Source: Lachnospiraceae bacterium (lineage in GTDB: Bacteria; Bacillota; Clostridia; Lachnospirales; Lachnospiraceae). Taken from it: a stretch of DNA of 64,000 bases. This document shows positions 9,480-18,051 of this stretch, piece after piece (positions within the stretch are counted from its first letter, which is position 1; each line of letters begins with the position of its first letter). The DNA lies in contig CAAEMT010000033.1 in the NCBI GenBank assembly GCA_900757145.1, forward strand, positions 14,651 to 78,650, written 5' to 3'. Below the pieces are notes generated by a model. The model was given only the letters and a program-made list of their open reading frames with translations, ran no database searches and was not told where the DNA came from. The translations under genes and the position numbers were made by a program.

Positions 9480-10790
9480 ATGGATTTCAATCAGATCAAA
9501 GAAGCAGCCCAGAATTATCAGGATGATATGACAAAGTTTCTCCGGGCTATCGTCAGAAATCCGGGCGAAAGCTGTGATGAAAAGGCACATATCGACACGA
9601 TCGCAGCAGAGATGAAAAAGGTTGGCTTCGATGAAGTAACGATCGATCCGCAGGGAAATGTGATCGGATACATGGGAACGGGCAACCGCATCATCGCTTA
9701 CGATGCGCACATTGATACAGTAGGGATCGGAAACATCGAGAACTGGACGTTCGATCCGTATGAGGGCTATGAGACAGAGACAGAGATCGGCGGACGCGGC
9801 GTATCCGACCAGTGCGGCGGAATCGTATCCTCCGTATACGGCGCAAAGATCATGAAGGATCTCGGACTGATTCCGGAAGGCTGTAAGATCATGGTAGTCG
9901 GAACGGTTCAGGAGGAGGACTGCGACGGTCTTTGCTGGCAGTACATTATCAACGAAGATAAGGTGCGTCCGGAATTTGTCGTATCTACAGAACCGACAGA
10001 CGGCGGCATCTACAGAGGACAGCGCGGACGTATGGAGATCCGCGTAGACGTAAAGGGCGTTTCCTGCCACGGCTCCGCACCGGAACGCGGTGACAACGCG
10101 ATCTACAAGATGGCTGACATTCTTCAGGACGTACGCGCACTGAACGAAAACGACGATGCAGACGAGACAGAAATCAAGGGACTCATAAAAATGCTCAATC
10201 CAAAGTACAATCCAGAATGGGAAGAAGCGCGTTTCCTCGGACGCGGCACCATCACCTGCTCTCAGATCTTCTATACTTCTCCGAGCCGCTGTGCCGTTGC
10301 CGATTCCTGCGCCGTATCTCTCGACCGCCGTATGACGTTCGGCGAGACATGGGAGAGCTGTCTCGATGAGATCCGCAATCTTCCGTCCGTAAAAAAATAC
10401 GGCGATGACGTTGTCGTTTCCATGTACCACTATGACCGTCCGTCCTACACAGGATGCATTTACGAGATCGAGTGCTACTTCCCGACATGGGCGATCCCGA
10501 AGGATCACAAGGTAACGAAGGCTCTTGAAGAGGCTTATACGGGACTGTACGGCGAGCAGAGGATCGGCGCCGCCGAGACATTGGAAATGCGTCAGGCCCG
10601 TCCGCTTACAGATAAGTGGACATTCTCCACAAACGGCGTATCCATCATGGGACGCAACAACATTCCGTGCATCGGCTTCGGCCCAGGTGCAGAAGCACAG
10701 GCTCACGCACCGAACGAAAAGACATGGAAACAGGATCTCGTTACATGCGCTGCCGTTTATGCGGCGCTGCCGACGGCTTATTTCAAATAG
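9480..10790 (+). CDS. ygeY: YgeY family selenium metabolism-linked hydrolase (M20 peptidase fold)
   Basis: Zinc-dependent M20-type amidohydrolase, 436 residues. Metal-site motifs are [10 protein letters not shown] (about 76-85), [11 protein letters not shown] (about 105-115), the catalytic EED near 142-145 and VSTEPTD near 175. Family members cleave N-acyl or N-carbamoyl groups or dipeptides. Here an N-acyl or ureido intermediate leading to diaminopropionate is the likely substrate, by context only. AGGAGG precedes the ATG, and 54 nt separate it from ygeX. A 187-nt gap with a strong hairpin separates it from ygeW. Confidence 0.92.
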   Translation: MDFNQIKEAAQNYQDDMTKFLRAIVRNPGESCDEKAHIDTIAAEMKKVGFDEVTIDPQGNVIGYMGTGNRIIAYDAHIDTVGIGNIENWTFDPYEGYETETEIGGRGVSDQCGGIVSSVYGAKIMKDLGLIPEGCKIMVVGTVQEEDCDGLCWQYIINEDKVRPEFVVSTEPTDGGIYRGQRGRMEIRVDVKGVSCHGSAPERGDNAIYKMADILQDVRALNENDDADETEIKGLIKMLNPKYNPEWEEARFLGRGTITCSQIFYTSPSRCAVADSCAVSLDRRMTFGETWESCLDEIRNLPSVKKYGDDVVVSMYHYDRPSYTGCIYEIECYFPTWAIPKDHKVTKALEEAYTGLYGEQRIGAAETLEMRQARPLTDKWTFSTNGVSIMGRNNIPCIGFGPGAEAQAHAPNEKTWKQDLVTCAAVYAALPTAYFK

Positions 10791-10803
10791 ACGATATATC
10801 CCC

Positions 10804-10853
10804 GTCCGGCGTCCATCGCCAGACATGCATGTGCTGACACATGGATGTCGGAC
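10804..10853 (+). other. Strong hairpin in the ygeY-ygeW intergenic region
   Basis: GTCCGGCGTCCAT (10804-10816) pairs with ATGGATGTCGGAC (10841-10853): 13 pairs, two of them G-U, with a 24-nt loop that holds a smaller self-complementary ATGCAT. No U run follows, so it is not a classical terminator. A second G/C-rich stretch (GGGGCGATAGCCC, 10875-10887) lies between it and the ygeW ribosome site. It could be a processing or stabilising element that sets the ratio of upstream to downstream mRNA. Confidence 0.5.
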
Positions 10854-10977
10854 GGATCAATACGAGGAACAAGCGGGGCGATAGCCCGGATCGTGAACTC
10901 GTGTGCGCTTTCGGGAGTGCCTGCACGAAGAAAGCGTTTTATAACAATATAAAATCATTTCAGGAGGATCACATACA

Positions 10978-12174
10978 ATGGATACAAAATTACAGGGATA
11001 TATTGACAAACTGAATAAACTGAATTTCAAGGATATGTACAACGGAGATTTCTTCCTCACATGGGAAAAGACAGACGACGAGCTTGAGGCTGTATTTACG
11101 ATCGCAGACGCGCTGCGCTACATGAGAGAAAATAATATCTCCACAAAAGTATTCGAGAGCGGTCTCGGAATCTCTCTGTTCCGCGACAACTCCACACGTA
11201 CACGCTTCTCTTTCGCTTCTGCCTGCAACATGCTCGGTCTTGAAGTACAGGATCTCGACGAAGGCAAATCACAGATCGCGCACGGCGAAACTGTCCGCGA
11301 GACAGCCAATATGGTATCTTTCATGGCTGACGTGATCGGTATCCGCGACGATATGTACATCGGCAAAGGAAACGCTTACATGCACGAGGTATCAGACGCC
11401 GTCACTGAGGGAAACAAGGCAGGCATTCTTGAGCAAAAGCCGACGCTCGTAAACCTGCAGTGCGACATCGATCATCCGACACAGGTCATGGCAGATATGC
11501 TCCATATCATCCACGAATTTGGCGGCGTTGAAAATCTCAAAGGAAAAAAGATCGCCATGACATGGGCTTACTCTCCGTCCTACGGAAAACCGCTCTCCGT
11601 TCCTCAGGGTGTGATCGGTCTGATGACGCGTTTCGGCATGGACGTTGTGCTGGCTCATCCGGAAGGCTATGAGGTATTTCCAGAGGTCGAGGCCGTAGCA
11701 GCAGAAAACGCAAAGAAATCCGGCGGCTCTTTTACAAAGACAAACAGCATGGCAGAAGCCTTCAAGGACGCCGACATCGTATATCCGAAGAGCTGGGCTC
11801 CGTTTGCGGCTATGGAAAAACGTACAGAATTATATGGAAACGGCGATACAGAAGGAATCAAGGAACTGGAAAAAGAACTGCTCGCACAGAATGCAGAACA
11901 TAAAGACTGGGCTTGTACAGAAGAGCTCATGGCTACTACAAAGGACGGAAAGGCTCTGTATCTGCACTGTCTCCCTGCCGACATCACAGGCGTAAGCTGC
12001 GAGCGCGGCGAGGTAGACGCATCTGTATTCGACCGCTACAGAGATCCGCTCTACAAGGAAGCAAGCTTCAAGCCGTACATCATCGCAGCGATGATCTTCC
12101 TTGCAAAATTTGCAGATCCGGCCGATATTCTGAAAAAACTGGAGGAACGTTCCACTCCGCGTATCTTTAAATAA
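10978..12174 (+). CDS. ygeW: YgeW family carbamoyltransferase
   Basis: Aspartate/ornithine carbamoyltransferase superfamily, 398 residues, the YgeW 'knotted' length rather than the 310-335 of OTC. Carbamoyl phosphate motif is DNSTRTRFSFASA (about 70-82). HPTQVMADM (about 164-172) and LHCLPADITG (about 324-333) are also present. E. coli YgeW lacks activity on ornithine. In the purine cluster it is thought to phosphorolyse a carbamoylated intermediate (for example N-carbamoyl-diaminopropionate) to carbamoyl phosphate, which the next gene, arcC, turns into ATP. AGGAGG lies 9 nt before the ATG. The gap to arcC is 18 nt, so the two are surely translated from one mRNA. Confidence 0.93.
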   Translation: MDTKLQGYIDKLNKLNFKDMYNGDFFLTWEKTDDELEAVFTIADALRYMRENNISTKVFESGLGISLFRDNSTRTRFSFASACNMLGLEVQDLDEGKSQIAHGETVRETANMVSFMADVIGIRDDMYIGKGNAYMHEVSDAVTEGNKAGILEQKPTLVNLQCDIDHPTQVMADMLHIIHEFGGVENLKGKKIAMTWAYSPSYGKPLSVPQGVIGLMTRFGMDVVLAHPEGYEVFPEVEAVAAENAKKSGGSFTKTNSMAEAFKDADIVYPKSWAPFAAMEKRTELYGNGDTEGIKELEKELLAQNAEHKDWACTEELMATTKDGKALYLHCLPADITGVSCERGEVDASVFDRYRDPLYKEASFKPYIIAAMIFLAKFADPADILKKLEERSTPRIFK

Positions 12175-12192
12175 CTCTGGAGGATTGATCAT

Positions 12193-13134
12193 ATGGCAAA
12201 AAAGCGTATCGTTATCGCCCTCGGCGGCAACGCACTTGGAAATACACTGCCGGAACAGATGGCTGCCGTGAAGACCACGGCAAAAGCCATCGTCGACCTC
12301 ATCGAGGACGGCAATGAGGTAGTCGTAGCGCACGGCAACGGTCCTCAGGTCGGCATGGTAAACAATGCCATGATCGCTCTTACTCACGAGGATAAAAATC
12401 AGCCGAATACGCCGCTCTCCGTCTGTGTGGCGATGAGTCAGGCGTACATCGGCTACGATCTCCAGAACGCTCTGCGCGAGGAGCTGTTAAACCGCAAGAT
12501 CACAGATATACCGGTAGTGACGATGATCACTCAGGTACGTGTGGACGAAAATGATCCTGCGTTCTTGTCTCCGTCCAAGCCGATCGGAAAATTTGTTTCC
12601 GAAGAAGAAGCAAAACTTCTCACAGAGAAATACCACTATATCATGAAGGAGGACGCGGGACGCGGCTACCGCCGTGTCGTTGCTTCTCCGAAGCCGGTCG
12701 AGATCATTGAAATCGGAACGATCCGCACCATGGTAGATTCCGGCGATCTCGTCATCGCCTGCGGAGGCGGCGGAATTCCCGTCACCAAACAGGGCAATCA
12801 CTTAAAAGGCGCAAGCGCAGTCATCGATAAGGATTTCGCAAGCTGCCTGATGGCAAAAGAATTGGACGCAGATCATCTGATCATCCTCACAGCCGTTGAA
12901 AAGGTCGCCATCAACTTTGGCAGACCGGATCAGACCGACCTCTCCCGCGTATCTGTAGAAGAAGCTGAAAAATACATGGAGGAGGGGCACTTTGCGCCGG
13001 GTTCCATGCTGCCAAAGGTTCAGGCCGCAGTCGATTTTGCAAGATCAAAGACGGGACGTACTGCACTTATCACCCTGCTTGAAAAAGCAAGAGACGGTAT
13101 CCGCGGTTTTACCGGAACCACCTTTTATCAATAA
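12193..13134 (+). CDS. arcC: Carbamate kinase
   Basis: Converts carbamoyl phosphate and ADP to carbamate and ATP; carbamate then falls apart to ammonia and CO2. 313 residues, full family length. Motifs: VIALGGNALG at the N-terminus, VVAHGNGPQVGMV near 55, EDAGRGYRRVVASP near 153, ACGGGGIPV near 190 and HFAPGSMLPKVQAA near 272. Directly after ygeW (18 nt, GGAGG before the ATG), it is the energy-conserving last step of the rightward purine arm (equivalent to E. coli yqeA/arcC). A bidirectional terminator follows at 13171-13213. Confidence 0.95.
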   Translation: MAKKRIVIALGGNALGNTLPEQMAAVKTTAKAIVDLIEDGNEVVVAHGNGPQVGMVNNAMIALTHEDKNQPNTPLSVCVAMSQAYIGYDLQNALREELLNRKITDIPVVTMITQVRVDENDPAFLSPSKPIGKFVSEEEAKLLTEKYHYIMKEDAGRGYRRVVASPKPVEIIEIGTIRTMVDSGDLVIACGGGGIPVTKQGNHLKGASAVIDKDFASCLMAKELDADHLIILTAVEKVAINFGRPDQTDLSRVSVEEAEKYMEEGHFAPGSMLPKVQAAVDFARSKTGRTALITLLEKARDGIRGFTGTTFYQ

Positions 13135-13170
13135 GCATTTTTAGATTCCATGAAGCGTTTTTTGTCACGA

Positions 13171-13213
13171 AAAAAGCCGTCTCAGATAAACTTATCCGAG
13201 GCGGCAGTTTTTT
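13171..13213. terminator. Bidirectional terminator between arcC and ridA
   Basis: GCCGTCTCAGATA and TATCCGAGGCGGC (13176-13205) form an 11-12 bp stem with one G-U. It is flanked by AAAAAA on the left and TTTTTT (13208-13213) on the right, so it works in both directions. It closes the rightward arcC transcript and the leftward metQNI-ridA transcript. Confidence 0.85.
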
Positions 13214-13281
13214 ACTATGCTTTTTCTGTTTTTTCTAACTCATCTGGAACACGTTTTGTTTCCAAAATCAATATGCTGCCA

Positions 13282-13659
13282 TTATACGTATGCGATGCAC
13301 TCTACTTCCACCAGCCCTCCAAGCGGAAGCTTAGCCACCTGCACACAGGAACGTGCCGGGAATTCCTCACCAAAATATGATTTGTAAATCTCATTTACTT
13401 TTGCAAAGTCATCCATATCTGCAAGAAAGATTGTTGTTTTCACAACGCTGCTGTAATCACAGCCTGCCTCAGCAAGAATCGCCCCCATATTTTTCATAGA
13501 CTGATGTGCCTGCGCCTCTACGCCGTCTGCAAGCTTTCCTGTTGCCGGATCAATACCGAGCTGACCGGAGCAGTATACTGTCCCGTTTACCTTGATTGCC
13601 TGTACATACGGACCTACTGCGCCTGGAGCTTTTGTTGTTGCAATGATTTCTTTTGCCAT
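13282..13659 (-). CDS. ridA: RidA family enamine/imine deaminase
   Basis: 125 residues, full length for the YjgF/YER057c/UK114 family. Motifs: [12 protein letters not shown] at the N-terminus, [15 protein letters not shown], the substrate-binding arginine in [12 protein letters not shown], and the [10 protein letters not shown] end. RidA proteins hydrolyse reactive 2-aminoacrylate-type imines made by PLP lyases. YgeX releases exactly such an enamine from diaminopropionate, so its presence next to the cluster makes chemical sense. It is 120 nt after metI, on the same strand, and its gene ends toward the bidirectional terminator shared with arcC. Confidence 0.93.
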   Translation of the reverse strand: MAKEIIATTKAPGAVGPYVQAIKVNGTVYCSGQLGIDPATGKLADGVEAQAHQSMKNMGAILAEAGCDYSSVVKTTIFLADMDDFAKVNEIYKSYFGEEFPARSCVQVAKLPLGGLVEVECIAYV

Positions 13660-13779
13660 TGTTCCTGCCTTCCTTTCTGTTGTCTATATTTTGAACGGTG
13701 TATATTATATTCCTTTTTTACTGTAGATTCCAGTCCTTTTTATCAACCTTCGAAAATCCTTCTCTTATGTTCCCGTTTC

Positions 13780-14442
13780 TTACGCTCTTCGTCTGTCAAA
13801 TTTTCTCGACAGCCTCATACCGATCGCCTGCATGATCTGCACCAGAAGCACGAGGATCACGACCGTTACGATCATGATGTCCGGCTGATAACGGTTATAT
13901 CCGTAGCGCACCGCGATCGCGCCGAGACCTCCTGCTCCGACTGCTCCTGCCATTGCAGAATAGCCGAGAATCGTCGCCGTCACGATCGTTGCATTTACGA
14001 TCAGAGAAGTGCGCGCCTCTGTAAGCAGCACCTTCGTCACGATCGTCCATGTACTCGCTCCCATGCTCTGCGCAGCCTCGATCACGCCGTGGTCTACTTC
14101 CTTTAAGGAGGACTCTACCATACGTGCAATATAAGGAGCCGCAGCGATCGTCAGAGATACGATCATAGCATCGCAGCCGTAGCTCTTCCCGACAATCAGC
14201 TTAGAAAGCGGAATCAGCAGGATCACAAGGATCAGAAACGGGATACTGCGGAAAATATTGGAAATAAAGTCAATCACCTTGTACACAGCTGCATTCGGAC
14301 GTATCCCGTCTCTGTCTGTCACCGTAAGAAGCACGCCAAGCGGCATCCCCACGAGATAACCGATCACGGTCGGTACGATCGTCATATACAGTGATTCTGC
14401 GATGCCCTCCAAGAGCATCTGAATTGTTTTTGCATCAAACAT
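13780..14442 (-). CDS. metI: Methionine-type ABC transporter permease MetI
   Basis: Membrane permease of a methionine/amino acid importer, 220 residues with five predicted transmembrane segments. It has the typical start (FDAKTIQMLLEGIAESLYMT) and the EAA loop (VIEAAQSMGASTWTIVTKVL) that contacts the ATPase. It overlaps metN by 8 nt, so the two are translationally coupled. In this position the transporter could import an amino acid or derivative rather than methionine itself, but nothing in the permease distinguishes these. Confidence 0.92.
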   Translation of the reverse strand: MFDAKTIQMLLEGIAESLYMTIVPTVIGYLVGMPLGVLLTVTDRDGIRPNAAVYKVIDFISNIFRSIPFLILVILLIPLSKLIVGKSYGCDAMIVSLTIAAAPYIARMVESSLKEVDHGVIEAAQSMGASTWTIVTKVLLTEARTSLIVNATIVTATILGYSAMAGAVGAGGLGAIAVRYGYNRYQPDIMIVTVVILVLLVQIMQAIGMRLSRKFDRRRA

Positions 14443-15466
14443 AATCTTTCAGCTCCTCCACTACCAGTTTTGCACTCTTTAAGTATGCGATCATCTTATC
14501 TCCCAGAACCTCATCTTCCGGAAGCTGTAAGATCATCTCTCCCTTTGCCACGCCGTCAAGATCGCGTGTATTCGCATACAGAATATTGACCGGCATCTTG
14601 AATGCGAGCACCATGTTTCCGATGACAGGCTCGAAAGAAGAATTCTCCGAGAATACGATGCGGACGCATCTCCTGCCCTTCATCTCAGCCACCTTCTCAT
14701 ATCCCTGATAGATCAGTCGCTTTGCTTCCTTTGATTTCGGCGCATTAAATATCTCTTCTACCGTACCGTGCTCTGCGAGATTTCCGTGATCTATGATCGC
14801 CACATGGCTGCATATCTCCTGTACGACTGCCATCTCATGCGTGATAACAACGATCGTGATCCCGTATTTCTGGTTGATCTCTTTTAGAAGCTGTAAGATC
14901 GCTTTTGTCGTCTGCGGATCGAGCGCGCTCGTCGCCTCGTCGCACAGCAGTATCTTCGGATCTGACGCGAGCACGCGCGCGATCGCCACTCTCTGCTTCT
15001 GGCCTCCGGAAAGCTGCGACGGATACGCGTTCGCCTTCTCCTCAAGGCCGACGATCTTCAAATATTCCATTGCCTTTTCGCGCGCCTCTTTCTTCTTGAC
15101 GCCTGCAATCTCGAGCGGAAAACAGACGTTGTCGATCACGCTTCTTTGCATCAGCAGATTGAAATGCTGAAAAATCATACCGATATTCATGCGCTCCGCG
15201 CGAAGCTCTCGCTCGGAGAGCGATACGAGGTCTTTTCCGTCTATGTATACATTTCCGGAGGTCGGACGCTCCAGAAGGTTTAAGCAGCGCACAAACGTAC
15301 TCTTTCCTGCTCCAGACATACCAATGATCCCGTAAATATCCCCTTTTTCAATAGAAAGGCTGACGTCGTTTAGCGCGTGGACACCGCTTCCTTTCTGTCC
15401 AAATTCTTTGCTCAAATGTTCGACTTTAATAATCGGTTCCATAATCATCCCCCTGACCTTTTTCAT
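14435..15466 (-). CDS. metN: Methionine-type ABC transporter ATP-binding protein MetN
   Basis: ATPase of the importer, 343 residues. Walker A GMSGAGKST near 48, signature LSGGQKQRVAIARVL near 148, Walker B ILLCDEATSALDP near 170, then the H-loop VITHEM. The C-terminal 85 residues are the NIL domain that binds the regulating amino acid in MetN. Two starts are possible: ATG 15466 (AGGA 6 nt upstream) and ATG 15442 (AGGGGG 6 nt upstream, giving MEPIIKVEHL, nearer to family starts). It follows metQ by 86 nt. Confidence 0.92.
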   Translation of the reverse strand: MKKVRGMIMEPIIKVEHLSKEFGQKGSGVHALNDVSLSIEKGDIYGIIGMSGAGKSTFVRCLNLLERPTSGNVYIDGKDLVSLSERELRAERMNIGMIFQHFNLLMQRSVIDNVCFPLEIAGVKKKEAREKAMEYLKIVGLEEKANAYPSQLSGGQKQRVAIARVLASDPKILLCDEATSALDPQTTKAILQLLKEINQKYGITIVVITHEMAVVQEICSHVAIIDHGNLAEHGTVEEIFNAPKSKEAKRLIYQGYEKVAEMKGRRCVRIVFSENSSFEPVIGNMVLAFKMPVNILYANTRDLDGVAKGEMILQLPEDEVLGDKMIAYLKSAKLVVEELKDYV

Positions 15467-15552
15467 CAGCTTTCCTGAGTATAGCGCAAAATAAGAGCTG
15501 TTGCAAGATGTGAATCCGGCAACCGCTCTTATTTTTATATTATAACGTGTGC

Positions 15553-16518
15553 TTATTCTGCTTCTGTTGTTTCCTCTGAAACAGCTTCTGTCGCATCCTC
15601 TGCAGCTTCTGTCTCTGTTTCTGCTGTTTCCTCTGAAGCAGCTTCTGTCTCTGTTTCTGCTGTTTCCTCTGAAGCAGCCTCTGTCGCTGCTTCTGCATCG
15701 TCAGATTCTACAAACGGGATAACTGCTCCGTCATACGTCTCATTGATGAAGTCCTGCATCTCCTGAGATTTCAGCGTCTCTACGAGAGCTACGATGCCTT
15801 CGCTTTCCTCATTGCCTTCCTTGACAGCGATCACATTCACGTATGTCTTAGCCGCCTCAGAGTCAGCCGACTCATATGCGATGGAATCATTCGCTACGGA
15901 GAAACCTGCGTTTAATGCATAATTTCCATTCATAACGGCAAATGCCACCTCTTCTACGACACGCGGTACCTGCGCTGCCTCAAGCTCCAGAATCTCTACG
16001 CCGTACGGATTCTCTACAATATCATTCTTTGTCGCTGTCAGACCCGCGCCCTCAGCCAGTGTGATGATGCCATTGTCCTGCAGAAGCAGAAGTGCTCTCG
16101 CCTCGTTCGTCGTATCGTTCGGAACTGCGATTTCATCGCCCTCCTCCAGAGTCGTCAGGTCAGACTTTGTACCCGGATAAATACCGAACGGCTCATAATG
16201 GATGCCGCCTGCATTCACAAGATGCGTGCCCTTCTCCTCATTGAAGCTGTCAAGATACGGAATATGCTGGAAGTAATTTGCATCGATCTCGCCGCTCTCT
16301 ACTACCTCGTTCGGAAGGATATAATCGTCAAACTCCTCAATCTCAAGTTTCCAGCCCTTCTCCTCAAGAAGCGGCACTGCCGCTTCCAGAATCTCCGCAT
16401 GCGGTGTCGGTGACGCTGCTACAGTGATCGTCTTTTCTTCTTCTGCAGATACCACAAAAGCTGATACGGCTGACGCTGCAAGCGCCAGTGTCATTACTGC
16501 TGCAATTGATTTTTTCAT
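15553..16518 (-). CDS. metQ: MetQ/NlpA-type substrate-binding protein without lipobox and with repeated acidic tail
   Basis: Substrate-binding component of the metQNI importer, 321 residues. The body (residues 30-270) matches MetQ/NlpA: ITVAASPTPHAEIL, NYFQHIPYLDSFN, YEPFGIYPG, VPNDTTNEARALLLL. Two oddities. The signal peptide ends in an AxA-like site (SAFVVSA, cut near residue 25) and there is no lipobox cysteine, although Gram-positive binding proteins are normally lipid-anchored. The last 50 residues are a Glu/Thr/Ala/Ser tail with two copies of EAASEETAETET, encoded by a 36-bp perfect tandem repeat. It has its own promoter upstream. The tail could hold the protein in the wall; that is a guess. 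Confidence 0.9.
   Translation of the reverse strand: MKKSIAAVMTLALAASAVSAFVVSAEEEKTITVAASPTPHAEILEAAVPLLEEKGWKLEIEEFDDYILPNEVVESGEIDANYFQHIPYLDSFNEEKGTHLVNAGGIHYEPFGIYPGTKSDLTTLEEGDEIAVPNDTTNEARALLLLQDNGIITLAEGAGLTATKNDIVENPYGVEILELEAAQVPRVVEEVAFAVMNGNYALNAGFSVANDSIAYESADSEAAKTYVNVIAVKEGNEESEGIVALVETLKSQEMQDFINETYDGAVIPFVESDDAEAATEAASEETAETETEAASEETAETETEAAEDATEAVSEETTEAE
15605..15676. repeat. 36-bp perfect tandem repeat in the metQ tail
   Basis: Two identical, directly adjacent 36-bp units (15605-15640 and 15641-15676) at the 3' end of metQ. Partial copies of the same motif flank them on both sides (15583-15604 and 15677-15690). They encode the 12-residue repeat EAASEETAETET. Copy number is likely to vary between strains by slippage without breaking the frame, because the unit is a multiple of three. 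Confidence 0.9.
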
Positions 16519-16586
16519 AATGGCCTCCTTTTCACCTGCTTCCGTTTATCCATACAATCTGGAGATGCAGGCGGATTTTTCTGATA

Positions 16587-16615
16587 ATCATACCATTATC
16601 TGCATCAAATTGCAA
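16587..16615 (-). promoter_or_regulatory. Promoter for metQNI-ridA
   Basis: Minus strand -35 TTGCAA (16615-16610), 17-nt spacer, -10 TATGAT (16592-16587) with TGG immediately upstream (extended -10). It sits in the 103-bp gap directly after the xdh iron-sulfur subunit stop. The transporter can therefore be expressed apart from the riboswitch-controlled purine unit. No SAM riboswitch fits in the gap. Confidence 0.65.
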
Positions 16616-16621
16616 TAGCGA

Positions 16622-17113
16622 CTATTCCTCTTCATGCATCGTCCGGTATACCTCATCGACGATACGCTCCATAGCGTCAAGGATCTTTTCATATCCCGTG
16701 CAGCGGCACAGATGTCCTGAGATCAACTTTCTAAGCTCCTGTCTGTTGTATTTTTTTCCAGTCCCGACAATCTCCACCGCGCTCATAATAAGCCCGGGAG
16801 TGCAGAAACCGCACTGAACGGCAGCCTCCTCCACGAACGCCTGCTGGATCGGGGAAAGCTCTCCATTCGGACCTTTCAGCCCTTCCACTGTCATAACGCT
16901 CCTGCCGTCTGCCCACATAGCCAGATAGATGCAGCTGTCTACCGCCTCGCCATCCACCAGTACCGTGCAGGCGCCGCATTCGCCCACCTCGCATCCCTTT
17001 TTTACGGAAGTAAGGCCCAGGCGGCCGCGCAGCGTATCAAGAAGAGATTCGCGTTCATCAACGGCAAGCTCCCGCTCTTCTCCGTTTACAGTCATGTGAA
17101 TAATTTTAAGCAT
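16622..17113 (-). CDS. xdhC: Xanthine dehydrogenase 2Fe-2S subunit (XdhC/YgeU type)
   Basis: Iron-sulfur subunit of a three-part molybdenum hydroxylase, 163 residues, standard length. The plant-type 2Fe-2S ligands are in GCEVGECGACTVLVDG (about 40-55) with a further cysteine in DSCIYL. The second cluster has QCGFCTPGLIM (about 99-109) and HLCRCTGYEKI (about 134-144). It carries electrons from the molybdenum site to FAD. It overlaps the FAD subunit gene by 8 nt. It is called xdhC in the E. coli naming; do not confuse it with the XdhC/CoxI maturation factor. Confidence 0.93.
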   Translation of the reverse strand: MLKIIHMTVNGEERELAVDERESLLDTLRGRLGLTSVKKGCEVGECGACTVLVDGEAVDSCIYLAMWADGRSVMTVEGLKGPNGELSPIQQAFVEEAAVQCGFCTPGLIMSAVEIVGTGKKYNRQELRKLISGHLCRCTGYEKILDAMERIVDEVYRTMHEEE

Positions 17114-17996
17114 CGACTTTCCCCCCTGCCCTTTCTATTGCGCCTTCCAGACCGCGTCTTGCCAGTTCCGCGATAAGCTGAAGCCGGAATTCCTTTGACG
17201 CTCTCCAGGAATCTCTCGGATTCACCTCGCCAAGCGCTGTCTGTACAAACTGCTCCATAGCCTCTCTGTCCCCCACAAGGCTTCCCCGAAGCTCTGCCTC
17301 CGCCTTACGGCAGCGCAGCGGCGTTGGGCCTGCGACGCCGTAGCCGAGACGGACGTCCTCTATCCTCTTCTTATCATCCGAAAGCTTTACGCGCACGGCA
17401 CAGCCAAGCGTGGCAATCTCCATCGCCTTTCTTTTTCCGTATTTCAGATACACGCCGTGCCAGTCCTTTAAGTTTTCCTTTCTGATCAGGAAATACTTGC
17501 AGACCTCACACCGATTTCGCACCGTCTGCCCCGGACCTGTATAAAATTCGCAGACAGGAACCATTCTTTCTCCGTCCGGTCCCTGTAATACAAGCTCTGC
17601 CTCAAGCGTCCACATCGTCGATGCAGAGTCTGCCGAGGTAGCCCCGTTGCAGATATTTCCTCCCAGAGTAGCCATATTACGTATCTGAGGACCGCCTACC
17701 GTATCGACTGCTTCTGCAAGCATCGGAACGTATTTTCTGATCAGAGGATCATTCGTCAGATGAGAAAGCGACGTCGCCGCCCCTATTTTCAGATCCCCTT
17801 CCTCCGTCAGCTTCACGCCCTTAAGCTCCTTAATCTTTTGGATCGACACAAGGCTGCTTCCTGCATCTTTTCCCTCCCGCACGCGAATGAGCACATCCGT
17901 ACCGCCGCTTATGATCTGGGCGCTTTCATCCTGACTAAGCGCTCTGAGGGCGTCTTCTACGCTCACAGCCTCATAAAATGACTTTATATCGAACAT
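17106..17996 (-). CDS. xdhB: Xanthine dehydrogenase FAD-binding subunit (XdhB/YgeT type)
   Basis: FAD subunit of the hydroxylase, 296 residues from the chosen start. Motifs of the family: IISGGTDVLIRV (about 30-41) for pyrophosphate binding, IGAATSLSHL, and TVGGPQIRNMATLGGNICN (about 95-113). The conserved CO dehydrogenase flavoprotein C-terminal domain starts near 185. An ATG 30 nt further upstream (18026) is in frame, but GGGG sits 10 nt before ATG 17996 and the product then starts MFDIKSF, like E. coli XdhB (MFDFAS). It lies between xdhA (55 nt) and xdhC (overlap). Confidence 0.93.
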   Translation of the reverse strand: MFDIKSFYEAVSVEDALRALSQDESAQIISGGTDVLIRVREGKDAGSSLVSIQKIKELKGVKLTEEGDLKIGAATSLSHLTNDPLIRKYVPMLAEAVDTVGGPQIRNMATLGGNICNGATSADSASTMWTLEAELVLQGPDGERMVPVCEFYTGPGQTVRNRCEVCKYFLIRKENLKDWHGVYLKYGKRKAMEIATLGCAVRVKLSDDKKRIEDVRLGYGVAGPTPLRCRKAEAELRGSLVGDREAMEQFVQTALGEVNPRDSWRASKEFRLQLIAELARRGLEGAIERAGGKVDA

Positions 17997-18051
17997 GAAT
18001 TTGCATCCCCTTTCTGTTGTCTGCATCTTTGCAGCGCCGATCTTCTTCTCA

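Noticed and set aside
9417..10826. Long minus-strand ORF of 469 codons opposite ygeY
   Set aside because: Exact shadow of a well-supported gene; Cys/Arg/Val-rich with no motif.
10978..12174. Ornithine carbamoyltransferase (arginine deiminase pathway) as the call for this gene
   Set aside because: Length of 398 and the context with ygeX/ygeY point to YgeW; no arginine deiminase or ornithine transporter is present beside arcC.
1..13134. Selenocysteine (in-frame TGA) in the selenium-linked purine genes
   Set aside because: All genes read through without internal TGA; selenium in these enzymes is a labile cofactor, so none is needed.
16519..16621. SAM or T-box riboswitch before metQ
   Set aside because: The gap is only 103 nt, holds a good promoter, and shows no S-box or T-box conserved sequence.
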